This document shows positions 1 through 7,201 of a stretch of 9,752 bases of DNA, one piece after another. A model generated the notes under the pieces. That model had not been told where the DNA came from, did not search any database, and saw only the letters and a list, made by a program, of their open reading frames with translations. This DNA is from Gammaproteobacteria bacterium (GTDB taxonomy: Bacteria > Pseudomonadota > Gammaproteobacteria > Pseudomonadales > Cellvibrionaceae). The position numbers were made by a program, and so were the translations under genes. Location: contig JAGKWO010000079.1 of the NCBI GenBank assembly GCA_021151835.1, forward strand, positions 1 to 9,752. The letters are read 5' to 3'. Numbering within the stretch: the first letter of the stretch is position 1; the number at the start of each line of letters is the position of its first letter.

Positions 1-104
1 GCGTCCCAGCGTGGCACGGCATCCAGGTAAAAACTGCGCAATATGATATAGCCAAGCAAAAGCAAGCCAAGCAGTATCGTCTCCTTGTGATTACGTAAAT
101 CCAA
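1..104 (-). CDS. N-terminus of a membrane glycosyltransferase (GT-C / PMT-like), partial
   Basis: Only the first 34 codons are visible; the gene runs off the left edge. The proposed start is TTG at 104-102, preceded on the minus strand by a GGGGGA ribosome-binding site at 115-110 with a 5-nt spacer. No in-frame ATG or GTG is seen between tktC and this point. Residues 10-22 are a run of Ile, Leu and Gly that makes a first membrane helix, after a short Lys/Arg-containing cytoplasmic end. It is followed by LDAVPRWD (residues 27-34). A PRWD-type acidic motif just after the first helix is typical of GT-C enzymes of the GT39/ArnT type, which use polyprenyl-phosphate sugars at the periplasmic face. 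The gene begins 34 nt after tktC and is probably co-transcribed with it. The family call rests on one helix and one motif; another multi-membrane glycosyltransferase family is possible. Confidence 0.6.
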   Translation of the reverse strand, partial: MDLRNHKETILLGLLLLGYIILRSFYLDAVPRWD

Positions 105-109
105 CTTAG

Positions 110-115
110 TCCCCC
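110..115 (-). promoter_or_regulatory. Ribosome-binding site that supports the TTG start at 104
   Basis: The minus strand reads GGGGGA here, five bases before TTG. It is the only good Shine-Dalgarno match in the 34-base gap between the tktC stop and the left-edge gene. It is the reason for choosing a TTG start. Confidence 0.5.
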
Positions 116-138
116 GTTTGTGCAGTACAGGTCGCTGA

Positions 139-1050
139 TTAACGTTCGGTATCAAGCGCCGAAATTCTCGATAGCAGCGAGTCCAGGTCTAACTGATGTT
201 CCTTGAGCAAATACTCATAGCTGCCACATTTTTGGGAGAACCTGTCCTGGATGCCCAAGCGAATGACTTTGGTGTTACCTAGCTCGCTAACAGTCTCGGC
301 AACAAGGCCACCCAAACCGCCGTAAATGGAATGCTCTTCCAACACCACTATAGTATTGGCCTTTCGTGCTATTTGATGAATTTGCCGGGTGTTAATTGGC
401 TTTATCGAGGGAGCACTCCAGGCGGAAGCGCTTTTCTCGTCTGCCAAGCGAAGCGCTGTTTTTACCATAGAGCCGGTGGCGATAAATGCGATTTTTGGAT
501 TATCGGAAGTGCGAAGCGGAATTAGATCGCCCACGGCCTCGTGCACAGGCGAACTGTGAACTTGCCCGACATCCGATTTCCCCATACGCACATAGGTCGG
601 CCCGGTAAAATGCAAGGCCTGTTGCATGGCGTAACGCATCTCCTCCTGATCACAGGGTGACAGGATTGAAATATTAGGAATGGCCCGCAAGGCAGCTATG
701 TCTTCCGTTGATTGGTGGCTAGTGCCCAAGCTGCTATAAACCAATCCTGCCCCATCACCAATGAATATTACGGGCAGGTTTTCATAACACACATCAATTT
801 TGATTTGTTCCAGAACCCGCATGGGTACAAAGGCGCTGAGCCCGTAGACAATCGGTTTGAATCCAGCCTTGGCAAGGCCTGCGGCCACGCCCACCATATT
901 TTGCTCAGCGATACCGGCATTGATAAATTGCTGTGGCCGGTGTTTGCGAAATTCATCAAAAAGCGCATATCCGTGGTCACCCGTCAGCAATAATACTTTA
1001 GGGTCCGCCTCTGCTGCGGCGAGAATAGCCTGGGAGAAAATGGATCTCAT
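139..1050 (-). CDS. Transketolase C-terminal subunit (split transketolase)
   Basis: A 303-residue protein covering the pyrimidine-binding domain and the C-terminal domain of transketolase/DXS-type enzymes. The sequence NAGIAEQNMVG (residues 44-54) carries the conserved Glu49, which contacts the aminopyrimidine N1' of thiamine diphosphate. GTSHQSTED (109-117) is the conserved loop of split transketolases, and the C-terminal domain starts near residue 185 (IAFIATGS). It should form the active enzyme with the N-terminal subunit encoded just upstream, since the active site lies between the two chains. ATG at 1050-1048 overlaps the upstream TGA as ATGA, with GGAG eight bases before it, so the two are probably translationally coupled. 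In family terms it moves two-carbon ketol units between sugars. In this CDP-deoxysugar context, branching of a 4-keto sugar is inferred rather than pentose-phosphate metabolism. The donor and acceptor cannot be read from sequence. Confidence 0.9.
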   Translation of the reverse strand: MRSIFSQAILAAAEADPKVLLLTGDHGYALFDEFRKHRPQQFINAGIAEQNMVGVAAGLAKAGFKPIVYGLSAFVPMRVLEQIKIDVCYENLPVIFIGDGAGLVYSSLGTSHQSTEDIAALRAIPNISILSPCDQEEMRYAMQQALHFTGPTYVRMGKSDVGQVHSSPVHEAVGDLIPLRTSDNPKIAFIATGSMVKTALRLADEKSASAWSAPSIKPINTRQIHQIARKANTIVVLEEHSIYGGLGGLVAETVSELGNTKVIRLGIQDRFSQKCGSYEYLLKEHQLDLDSLLSRISALDTER

Positions 1051-1868
1051 AACGTTGGCTCCGGTGAATGTGCGCCTAATTCTTCCATGGCTTGTGCAAA
1101 TGTGGCTTCATTCAAACGGGTGTAGTGCCAGCTATTGTCATTTTCCATAAAGCTAACGTTCTTGCCTTTTACCGTGCGCGCAATAATCGCTTTGGGTGCG
1201 CCATTTTTTTGTTCTTTGAGATGAGTTAACGCGTGATGCAGCTCGGCTTCATTGTGTCCATCGACTTCCAACACATCAAAACCAAACGCTGAAAATTTAT
1301 CAGCTAATTTTCCCAAATATAAAACCTCGTGCGTCTTTCCCATCGCCTGAAAGCCATTTTCGTCCACAATAACAATAAGATTATCGAGGGCATGTTGCCT
1401 GGCGAACAACAGTGCTTCCCACATAGTGCCTTCATTCATTTCCCCATCGCCCACCAGGGAATAACAAAATTGATCTTTTGCCTGAAGCTTTGCGGCCATT
1501 GCCAGGCCAACCCCGACGGATAAACCGTGCCCAAGGGAACCAGAGGTTACCTCGCACCCGGGAATGTGGCTGTCGGATAATCCTTTTAATGTTGAACCAT
1601 CTTTGAAATAGTTATCCAGATCGGTTTTGTTCAACCAACCTTTTTCATACAGGCAAGCATATTGAGCCATGACGCCGTGGCCTTTACTTAACACCAGGTA
1701 GTCCCTGTCTGGAGCAGCAGGGTTATTGCCGGGATAGCGCAGGTGGTGACGATAGAGTACGGAGAGAATTTCAATAATTGAAAACGCGCAGGCAATGTGT
1801 ACGGTTGAGCCTGAGTAGGCCATTTTCAACACGGTTTGACGCAAATGGTTTGGAAGATAAGTGCTCAT
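1047..1868 (-). CDS. Transketolase N-terminal subunit (split transketolase)
   Basis: A 273-residue protein matching the ThDP pyrophosphate-binding domain of transketolase. The ThDP/Mg motif opens at GDGEMNEG (residues 140-147) and closes at DEN (169-171), giving the GDG-x(~27)-N pattern. SKGHG (61-65), DSHIPG (99-104) and GSLGHGLS (110-117) supply the conserved active-site histidines. The usual full-length transketolase is about 650 residues in one chain. Here the two halves are separate genes of normal split-family size, each with its own start and ribosome-binding site, so this is not a frameshifted gene. ATG at 1868-1866 overlaps the TGA of the upstream epimerase gene as ATGA, with GAGG seven bases upstream. 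This coupling to the epimerase suggests that the two act on the same intermediate. A general carbon-metabolism role is unlikely from context but not excluded. Confidence 0.9.
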   Translation of the reverse strand: MSTYLPNHLRQTVLKMAYSGSTVHIACAFSIIEILSVLYRHHLRYPGNNPAAPDRDYLVLSKGHGVMAQYACLYEKGWLNKTDLDNYFKDGSTLKGLSDSHIPGCEVTSGSLGHGLSVGVGLAMAAKLQAKDQFCYSLVGDGEMNEGTMWEALLFARQHALDNLIVIVDENGFQAMGKTHEVLYLGKLADKFSAFGFDVLEVDGHNEAELHHALTHLKEQKNGAPKAIIARTVKGKNVSFMENDNSWHYTRLNEATFAQAMEELGAHSPEPTL

Positions 1869-2968
1869 GCTCGCACCTCAGGAAAGGGAATGATTTGATT
1901 TCTTCTGTGGCGTTCCCACGTAATAGTTTTGTTGATAGCGCTGCGTAAATCCGTGTACTGCCGCAGCCCAAGGTCGCGATGAGCTTTATCGGTATCTGGG
2001 ATGTAGCGTTGTATTGGTGAACCTGGCCTCGGTGGCACAGCAATGGTGACCCGGCTTTCATGATAAATGCTGTGGGAAATCGTTTCCGCGAGTTCCTTAA
2101 TCGAAATACTTTGTGCGGAACCCAGGTTGTAGCACGATAGGGCACTATCGCTGAACAAAATACGCAGAAGCCATACCACCATGTCCGCAGCGTATAAGTA
2201 GGACCGGCAACTGGTGCCGTCACCATTGACTGTAACCGGCTTGTTATCCAAACCATCGCGAATGAAATTTCCCGCCGCAAATTGGGCATCCAAAGGCAAA
2301 TAAGGGCCAATAAGCGCGAAGCAACGGGCTATGGAAACCTTGAAAGCTTCGCTCGCCCGGCAAGCCGCTAACCATTCCGAGACTCGTTTACCTTGGCCAT
2401 AGGCGGTTGAAATATCCGATAGCGACGGCGCCAATGGATGATTTTCACTTAAATGGGTTATATGTTCCGGCTGCGGACCATATACAGCCCCGGAGCTGGT
2501 TAGTAAGTAGCGATCAGCCTGGCTACGCTGGGCGAGTGCGAGTGTTTCCTGCGTGCCTTTAACGATTTGTGCAAAGGTCGCCTCCGGGTTAGCGACCTTG
2601 TTGGCAACGTCAGTCGCGGCGTGAATAACAATGTCAAATTTGCCGTGGATCGCCTGCAAGTCAGTAACATCGCCCGCAATTAAACGCACTGCCCGGTTAG
2701 TGGCAAGATGCGGTGCTTTCCCGATAAACGCAGTGGGATTACGGCTTAACACGCTTAAGGTGAGCTGCAAGTCCAAATGCGAGTTAGCCCACAGCAGGGC
2801 TTCCAACAGCCAGCATCCCACAAAGCCGGTCCCGCCAGTGATAAAGATATGCTGGTTGCGCAACCTATCCCATAGGTGGGATGACTGCTTGATAATAAGT
2901 TCCAAATCGTCCGGCTCTACACCTGGATGATATATATCCTGCGCGGAATTGGTTGCTGGAGCGTCCAT
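1865..2968 (-). CDS. NAD(P)-dependent sugar epimerase/dehydratase/reductase (extended SDR)
   Basis: A 367-residue extended short-chain dehydrogenase. The cofactor site is GGTGFVG (residues 45-51). An Asp at 100 (GDVTD) fits the adenine-binding loop, and the catalytic triad region shows LTSSGAVYG (156-164) and YGQGK (190-194). About 40 residues precede the Rossmann fold, more than in most family members. The stretch from about residue 21 (DLELIIKQSS) still looks like structured family sequence, so the ATG at 2968 is kept. The start lies 5 nt after the RfbH stop and has only a weak ribosome-binding site, suggesting coupling to rfbH. Its position between rfbH and the split transketolase suggests that it reduces or epimerises the CDP-3,6-dideoxy sugar or its branched product, a YerF-like or abequose-synthase-like role. 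Which carbon it acts on is not decided by the sequence. Confidence 0.85.
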   Translation of the reverse strand: MDAPATNSAQDIYHPGVEPDDLELIIKQSSHLWDRLRNQHIFITGGTGFVGCWLLEALLWANSHLDLQLTLSVLSRNPTAFIGKAPHLATNRAVRLIAGDVTDLQAIHGKFDIVIHAATDVANKVANPEATFAQIVKGTQETLALAQRSQADRYLLTSSGAVYGPQPEHITHLSENHPLAPSLSDISTAYGQGKRVSEWLAACRASEAFKVSIARCFALIGPYLPLDAQFAAGNFIRDGLDNKPVTVNGDGTSCRSYLYAADMVVWLLRILFSDSALSCYNLGSAQSISIKELAETISHSIYHESRVTIAVPPRPGSPIQRYIPDTDKAHRDLGLRQYTDLRSAINKTITWERHRRNQIIPFPEVRA

Positions 2969-2973
2969 AGCAA

Positions 2974-4287
2974 TTAAAAATTTAATCCAAAAAATTCTTC
3001 AAACTTTTCAGCTACGAAATCGAAGTGCTCTGCACCAAGACCGGGATAAATTCCCAGCCAAAAAGTATTGTTCATGGTGTTATCGGTATTCGTCAGGTCA
3101 CCAACCACCCGGTATTCAACTCCCTGGAAATAAGGTTGGCGAGTCAAATTACCAGCAAATAACAAACGCGTACCAATTTTATGTTGATCAAGGAATTTAA
3201 GTAGATCAACACGGTTTACACCTGCACTTTGCTTTAAGGTTACCGGGAAGCCAAACCACGAAGGCTCGCTATTGGGGGTGGGTTTGGCGATATCGATAAA
3301 ATCATTTAAGTTCGCCAGGCGACTTTTCAATAAATCATAATTGCGTTTCCGGGTTTCGATAAATTCTTGCGCGCGTTCCAGTTGCGCAAGCCCGCAGGCT
3401 GCTTGCATATCCGTAATCTTCAGGTTGTAACCCAGGTGGGCATACACGTATTTATGGTCATACCCGGCGGGCAAGCTGCCGAATTGCTGCCCGAAACGGT
3501 TGCCACAGGTATTGTCACAACCGGGTGCACAGTAACAATCGCGGCCCCAATCGCGGAATGACTCAGCGATCATTTTTAGCTGCGGATTATTGGTAAAAAC
3601 CGCACCACCTTCACCCATGGTAATGTGGTGTGCAGGATAAAAGCTTAGCGTGCCTATATCACCAAAAGTACCCACTAGCTTCCCGTCGTATTTCGCGCCT
3701 AATGCATCACAGCAATCTTCCACAAGCCACAGATTATATTTTTCGCACAAGGATTTTACTTTGGCGAGGTCGAAGGGGTTGCCGAGCGTATGGGCAAGCA
3801 TGATCGCTTTGGTTTTTGGGGTAATCGCCGCTTCAATAAGATCTGCATTGATGTTATGGGTTTCGGCGTCAACATCGACAAATACCGGGATGGCTCCAAA
3901 TTGGATTATTGGATTAACTGTGGTTGGAAAACCCGCTGCAACGCCAATAACTTCGTCCCCTTTTTTAATGGCGCGTTCGCCTAATTTGGGAGAGGTTAAT
4001 GCGCTAAACGCAACCAGATTTGCGGACGACCCGGAATTGACAGAGAGTAAATATTTTACCCCTAGAAAAGCCGCCAGTTTTTTTTCAAATTCAGCGTTGA
4101 ATCTTCCGGTAGTAAGCCAGCAATCTAACGAGGCTTCAACCATAAGCTGCATTTCGCGAGCACCGACAACTTTACCTGAAGGGGGTATTACACTTTCACC
4201 CGCGGTAAATGGTTTTGGCGCAGTCGTTAAATCCGCGAATTGTTGAACCAGTTTTGCTATCTCTTGACGCAGTGTATCGGGAGTCAT
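2974..4287 (-). CDS. rfbH: CDP-6-deoxy-4-keto-glucose 3-dehydrase (RfbH / E1)
   Basis: A 437-residue, full-length member of the DegT/DnrJ/EryC1 fold specialised for C3 deoxygenation. It uses PMP and one [2Fe-2S] cluster to make CDP-6-deoxy-3,4-glucoseen from CDP-4-keto-6-deoxyglucose. Two features separate it from ordinary aminotransferases. First, the lysine that would bind PLP is replaced by histidine in AHHITMGEGG (H220/H221). Second, four cysteines for the cluster lie in DCYCAPGCDNTCG, at C251, C253, C257 and C261. Asp191 in VEDCCDALG is the cofactor-ring aspartate. ATG at 4287 has AAGG eight bases upstream, and the gap after rfbG is 29 nt. The reaction needs the reductase encoded at 6197-7183. 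The closest relatives are RfbH/DdhC of Salmonella and Yersinia; ColD-type GDP enzymes lack this cysteine set, so the assignment is firm. Confidence 0.96.
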   Translation of the reverse strand: MTPDTLRQEIAKLVQQFADLTTAPKPFTAGESVIPPSGKVVGAREMQLMVEASLDCWLTTGRFNAEFEKKLAAFLGVKYLLSVNSGSSANLVAFSALTSPKLGERAIKKGDEVIGVAAGFPTTVNPIIQFGAIPVFVDVDAETHNINADLIEAAITPKTKAIMLAHTLGNPFDLAKVKSLCEKYNLWLVEDCCDALGAKYDGKLVGTFGDIGTLSFYPAHHITMGEGGAVFTNNPQLKMIAESFRDWGRDCYCAPGCDNTCGNRFGQQFGSLPAGYDHKYVYAHLGYNLKITDMQAACGLAQLERAQEFIETRKRNYDLLKSRLANLNDFIDIAKPTPNSEPSWFGFPVTLKQSAGVNRVDLLKFLDQHKIGTRLLFAGNLTRQPYFQGVEYRVVGDLTNTDNTMNNTFWLGIYPGLGAEHFDFVAEKFEEFFGLNF

Positions 4288-4316
4288 AGTGCGGCCTTAC
4301 AAATAAAAAGTGAACG

Positions 4317-5396
4317 TTAGTGGCTCTGCATGCTGGCCATATAATGGTTAATTTCAGCGATGGAGCAGGAGTACATATCTTCCCCGGCAAGCCAGGCGCG
4401 ATGCCACGCAACAATTTTTTCCAGGGTGAGTTCGAGGTTCCAGGTAGGTGACCAACTCAACCGGGATTGTGCTTTCGAAATATCCAACTTCAAATAATTC
4501 GCTTCATGTGGTTGGGGGTTGTCATCGAGTTTCCAGGCTGCGCCAGCGCCCCAGTGTGAAACCATGTTATTAAGTATCCATTCCACGGGACGAGCATCCT
4601 GTTCTCGGGGACCAAAATTCCAACCTTCCGCAAATGCGTGACCGGATTGATACAGTGCTTGCGCCAACACCAAGTATCCACTCAAGGGTTCCAATACATG
4701 TTGCCAGGGACGAGTGGCCTGCGGATTGCGCACAACCACCGCATCATTGGTGCTGAATGCCCTAAGTATGTCGGGTATTAAACGGTCCTCCGCCCAATCG
4801 CCGCCGCCAATGACATTTCCTGCACGGGCTGATGCCAGGGCTGGGGCCTGCGGAGTACAAAAGAAAGATTTTCGATACGCCGATGTGACTAGCTCCGCGC
4901 AACCTTTACTGTTGCTGTAGGGATCATGGCCTCCCATAGGTTCGTTTTCGCGATAACCCCATTCCCATTCACGGTTCTCATAACATTTGTCGGTAGTAAC
5001 ATTCACAATTGCGCGCAAATTTGGGCAACCACGTGCCCCTTCCAACACATGAACGGTTCCCATAACATTCGTTGAATATGTGCCAACTGGATCTGCGTAG
5101 GAGCGGCGAACCAGTGATTGTGCTGCCATATGAATCAGGACGTCCGGATTGAATTCCCGCAGGCTGTTTGCAATCGCTTGGGAGTCGCAAATATCACCCA
5201 TCTCCGATTCGATAATTCCTGCAATGTTCAATACCCTAAATAAGGAGGGCGATGTTGGCGGTTCCAGTGAAAAACCTTTTGTGATCGCACCCAATTGGTT
5301 TAGCCAAAGCGATAACCAAGCGCCTTTAAAACCCGTATGCCCGGTAATGAAAACCCGTTTGCCTTGCCAGAATGAACGGTCAATTTGTGCTTTCAC
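4317..5396 (-). CDS. rfbG: CDP-glucose 4,6-dehydratase
   Basis: Converts CDP-D-glucose to CDP-4-keto-6-deoxy-D-glucose, the second step of the CDP-3,6-dideoxyhexose pathway. With the start used here the protein has 359 residues, the length I recall for Salmonella RfbG. It begins near ...DRSFWQGKRVFITGHTGFKG, with the NAD-binding TGHTGFKG at residues 18-25. TTDKCYENREW (134-144) and YSNSK (160-164) give the catalytic Asp/Lys and Tyr-x3-Lys. GNVIGGGDWAEDRLIPD (193-209) and RPWQHVLEPLSGY (229-241) are typical of CDP-glucose dehydratases. GTG at 5396 is chosen because GGGAG lies five bases upstream and the length fits. GTG at 5402 overlaps the rfbF stop and is the main alternative. ATG at 5438 would add 14 residues and overlap rfbF by 40 bases, so it is unlikely. 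Confidence 0.95.
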   Translation of the reverse strand: MKAQIDRSFWQGKRVFITGHTGFKGAWLSLWLNQLGAITKGFSLEPPTSPSLFRVLNIAGIIESEMGDICDSQAIANSLREFNPDVLIHMAAQSLVRRSYADPVGTYSTNVMGTVHVLEGARGCPNLRAIVNVTTDKCYENREWEWGYRENEPMGGHDPYSNSKGCAELVTSAYRKSFFCTPQAPALASARAGNVIGGGDWAEDRLIPDILRAFSTNDAVVVRNPQATRPWQHVLEPLSGYLVLAQALYQSGHAFAEGWNFGPREQDARPVEWILNNMVSHWGAGAAWKLDDNPQPHEANYLKLDISKAQSRLSWSPTWNLELTLEKIVAWHRAWLAGEDMYSCSIAEINHYMASMQSH

Positions 5397-5398
5397 AT

Positions 5399-6172
5399 TC
5401 ACTCCCAAATTTTCCAGGGTGCGGTGCCCGAAGCCCATAATTCTTCAAGATATGTTTTATCGCGCAGGGTGTCCATTGGTTGCCAGAAACCCTCGTGTTT
5501 GTAAGCCATCAGTTCGCCATCATCGGCCAGCTGCATCAAGGGATATTGTTCCCAAACGGTGCTGTCGTCTGCTATCAACTCAATGACTTTGGGTGATAGT
5601 ACGAAGAAGCCACCATTAATCATGGCGCCATCGCCTTTGGGTTTCTCCTTAAAGCTTCGCACGCAGATGCCGTCAATGTCCAAAGCACCAAAGCGACCAG
5701 GAGGGTAGGTAGCCGATAGGGTAGCGAGCTTTCCGTGGCTTAAATGAAAGTCAATGGTGCGCGCAATATCGATATCACTTACACCGTCGCCATAGGTAAA
5801 GCAAAATGCCGGGTCATCTTTAATATGATCGTAAACACGCTTCAGGCGCCCGCCAGTCATGGAATTATCACCGGTATCGACTAATGTGATTTTCCATGGC
5901 TCCGCACGTTGGTTATGTACATGCATAGCGTTTTGGCTCATATCAAATGTAACGTCAGACATGTGCAAGAAATAATTGGCGAAGTATTCCTTGATGACAT
6001 AACCCTTGTACCCACAACAAATAATAAAATCATTAATGCCATGGGCTGAGTACATTTTCATGATATGCCACAGTATGGGCTTGCCACCAATTTCTACCAT
6101 GGGCTTTGGCCGAGTAACTGTTTCTTCGCTGAGCCGGGTGCCTAGGCCGCCAGCGAGTATGACCGCTTTCAT
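5399..6172 (-). CDS. rfbF: Glucose-1-phosphate cytidylyltransferase
   Basis: Makes CDP-D-glucose from CTP and glucose-1-phosphate, committing the sugar to the CDP-dideoxyhexose pathway. The 257-residue length is that of the family. The nucleotidyltransferase signature LAGGLGTRL (residues 6-14) is followed by TRPKPM (20-25), whose Lys23 lies where the phosphate-binding lysine is expected. YGDGVSDID (127-135) supplies the metal-binding aspartates 129 and 133. TGGRLKRV (106-113), INGGFFV (185-191) and EGFWQPMDTLRD (227-238) are hallmark blocks of RfbF rather than of the dTDP-glucose enzyme RmlA. ATG at 6172 follows a strong AAGGAG with a 5-base spacer, the best ribosome-binding site in the window. 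The stop lies next to or overlaps the rfbG start region, so translation is coupled. Confidence 0.97.
   Translation of the reverse strand: MKAVILAGGLGTRLSEETVTRPKPMVEIGGKPILWHIMKMYSAHGINDFIICCGYKGYVIKEYFANYFLHMSDVTFDMSQNAMHVHNQRAEPWKITLVDTGDNSMTGGRLKRVYDHIKDDPAFCFTYGDGVSDIDIARTIDFHLSHGKLATLSATYPPGRFGALDIDGICVRSFKEKPKGDGAMINGGFFVLSPKVIELIADDSTVWEQYPLMQLADDGELMAYKHEGFWQPMDTLRDKTYLEELWASGTAPWKIWE
5402..5406 (-). promoter_or_regulatory. Ribosome-binding site that decides the rfbG start
   Basis: The minus strand reads GGGAG immediately across the end of rfbF, with a 5-base spacer to the GTG at 5396-5394. It favours that GTG over the one at 5402-5400, whose nearest purine-rich match is farther away. 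The rfbF TGA lies in the spacer, so ribosomes finishing rfbF could restart on rfbG. Confidence 0.5.
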
Positions 6173-6177
6173 GCTAT

Positions 6178-6183
6178 CTCCTT
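6178..6183 (-). promoter_or_regulatory. Strong ribosome-binding site of rfbF
   Basis: A full AAGGAG on the minus strand, 5 bases before the rfbF ATG. It is the clearest Shine-Dalgarno sequence in the window. It suggests that the first committed enzyme is translated more strongly than its neighbours, although translation rate was not measured. Confidence 0.75.
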
Positions 6184-6199
6184 GTTAATTAGTTAATTA
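6184..6199. repeat. Exact 8-bp tandem duplication at the reductase stop codon
   Basis: GTTAATTA occurs twice in a row (6184-6191 and 6192-6199). The reductase TAA stop lies in the right-hand copy, and the left-hand copy fills part of the 24-base gap before rfbF, next to its ribosome-binding site. It looks like a small slippage duplication that set the present spacing. A regulatory function is not evident. Confidence 0.6.
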
Positions 6200-7183
6200 T
6201 TGTGAGATCAAAAACGCATCTGAGTAAAAATTGGTATTTTTCAGGCCATGTTGGATGAGAAGTTTTTTGGCATCCCGAATCATCTCTGGCGAACCGCAGG
6301 CGTACACTACTGCATTCTTCAAATCAATTTGATCCGCTAAGAGTGCATGCTGCACATAGCCCTGGTGACCTTTCCATTGTGAAGGTGCTCGGCTAAGTAC
6401 AGGTTTAAACTCAGGGGTGATCTTGCTGAAGTCCGGTTGCCAATAAATATCGGAGGGAACTCTTCCGCCCCAATAGATGTACAGATTTCTTCCTGCTAAT
6501 GGTGAAGCATAGTCCAGGCTTTCCAAAATACTTTTTATGGGAGCTATACCTGTGCCAGTGGCCAGGAAAATAATATTTTTCTCCACCTTTTCGCGAAAAC
6601 AAAAGCTACCCAGAGGTCCTTCAAAGCGAAGCAAGTCGTTCTCTTTAGCTTCAGTAAACCAATATTGACTCATTACTCCATGCTGAACCCTGCGGATATG
6701 CAATTCTATTTTTCCAATATGAGAGTTGCAGTTGGCAATAGAGTAACTGCGGCGAGTGTTGGTTTTGTTAAAGATATTTATGTATTGGCCGGGTGAAAAA
6801 TTGAAGTTTGCCGTTGGGGGCAAGCGCAATATAACGCGCGCAATATCGCCAGTCAGGTGGGTGATTGTATCGATTTTACAAGGAAGTGTTTGCACTTTGA
6901 TATCGGCGAGTGCTCCTAGATCTTCAATATCTAACTCTACGTTCTCGTTGGCGGTTCGGCAGCAGGTTAAAACAAAGCCCTGAGCCGCTTCCTCGGTAGT
7001 TAAGCCAGTCTCTTCCTGAAGTAATTGGGTGGTGCCGCTAATAATTTTAGCTTTGCAAATTCCACAGCGCCCACTTTTACAGCTGTGTTCCAACACCAAA
7101 CCTTGTGTTCTTGCAGCGTCCAGAATACTGGTTGTATCTGCACAGGTGAAATGTTTGCCATTGGCAAGCGTAATGACCGACAT
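6197..7183 (-). CDS. rfbI: CDP-6-deoxy-3,4-glucoseen reductase (RfbI/AscD-type Fe-S flavoprotein)
   Basis: A 328-residue electron-transfer protein that passes electrons from NAD(P)H through FAD and a plant-type [2Fe-2S] cluster to the RfbH dehydrase, completing C3 deoxygenation. The N-terminal ferredoxin domain has Cys35, Cys40, Cys43 and Cys74 in CKSGRCGIC...LTCC (C-x4-C-x2-C-x30-C). The flavin domain carries RRSYSIAN (144-151), and the nucleotide domain has ATGTGIAP (208-215) and YACGSPEM (294-301). Domain order and length match AscD/RfbI rather than the toluene or phenol hydroxylase reductases of the same superfamily; its position directly before rfbF, rfbG and rfbH decides the role. It starts at ATG 7183, 18 bases after the GtrB-like gene, with only a weak GGA nine bases upstream. 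In Salmonella the corresponding gene also precedes rfbF. Confidence 0.93.
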   Translation of the reverse strand: MSVITLANGKHFTCADTTSILDAARTQGLVLEHSCKSGRCGICKAKIISGTTQLLQEETGLTTEEAAQGFVLTCCRTANENVELDIEDLGALADIKVQTLPCKIDTITHLTGDIARVILRLPPTANFNFSPGQYINIFNKTNTRRSYSIANCNSHIGKIELHIRRVQHGVMSQYWFTEAKENDLLRFEGPLGSFCFREKVEKNIIFLATGTGIAPIKSILESLDYASPLAGRNLYIYWGGRVPSDIYWQPDFSKITPEFKPVLSRAPSQWKGHQGYVQHALLADQIDLKNAVVYACGSPEMIRDAKKLLIQHGLKNTNFYSDAFLISQ

Positions 7184-7201
7184 AGGTTTAATCCAGTCTT
7201 A

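Noticed and set aside
139..1868. Transketolase broken into two frames, which could mean a frameshifted pseudogene
   Set aside because: Each half has its own ATG, ribosome-binding site, complete motif set and the size of known split transketolase subunits; the ATGA overlap is normal operon coupling.
1771..2310. A 179-codon minus-strand frame across the SDR and transketolase N-terminal genes
   Set aside because: It overlaps two well-supported genes in another frame, is rich in Arg, Cys and Trp and matches no family.
3650..4246. A 198-codon open frame on the plus strand inside rfbH
   Set aside because: It lies wholly opposite a motif-complete rfbH, has low-complexity Ser/Ala/Thr-rich composition and no recognisable domain; it is a shadow of the real gene.
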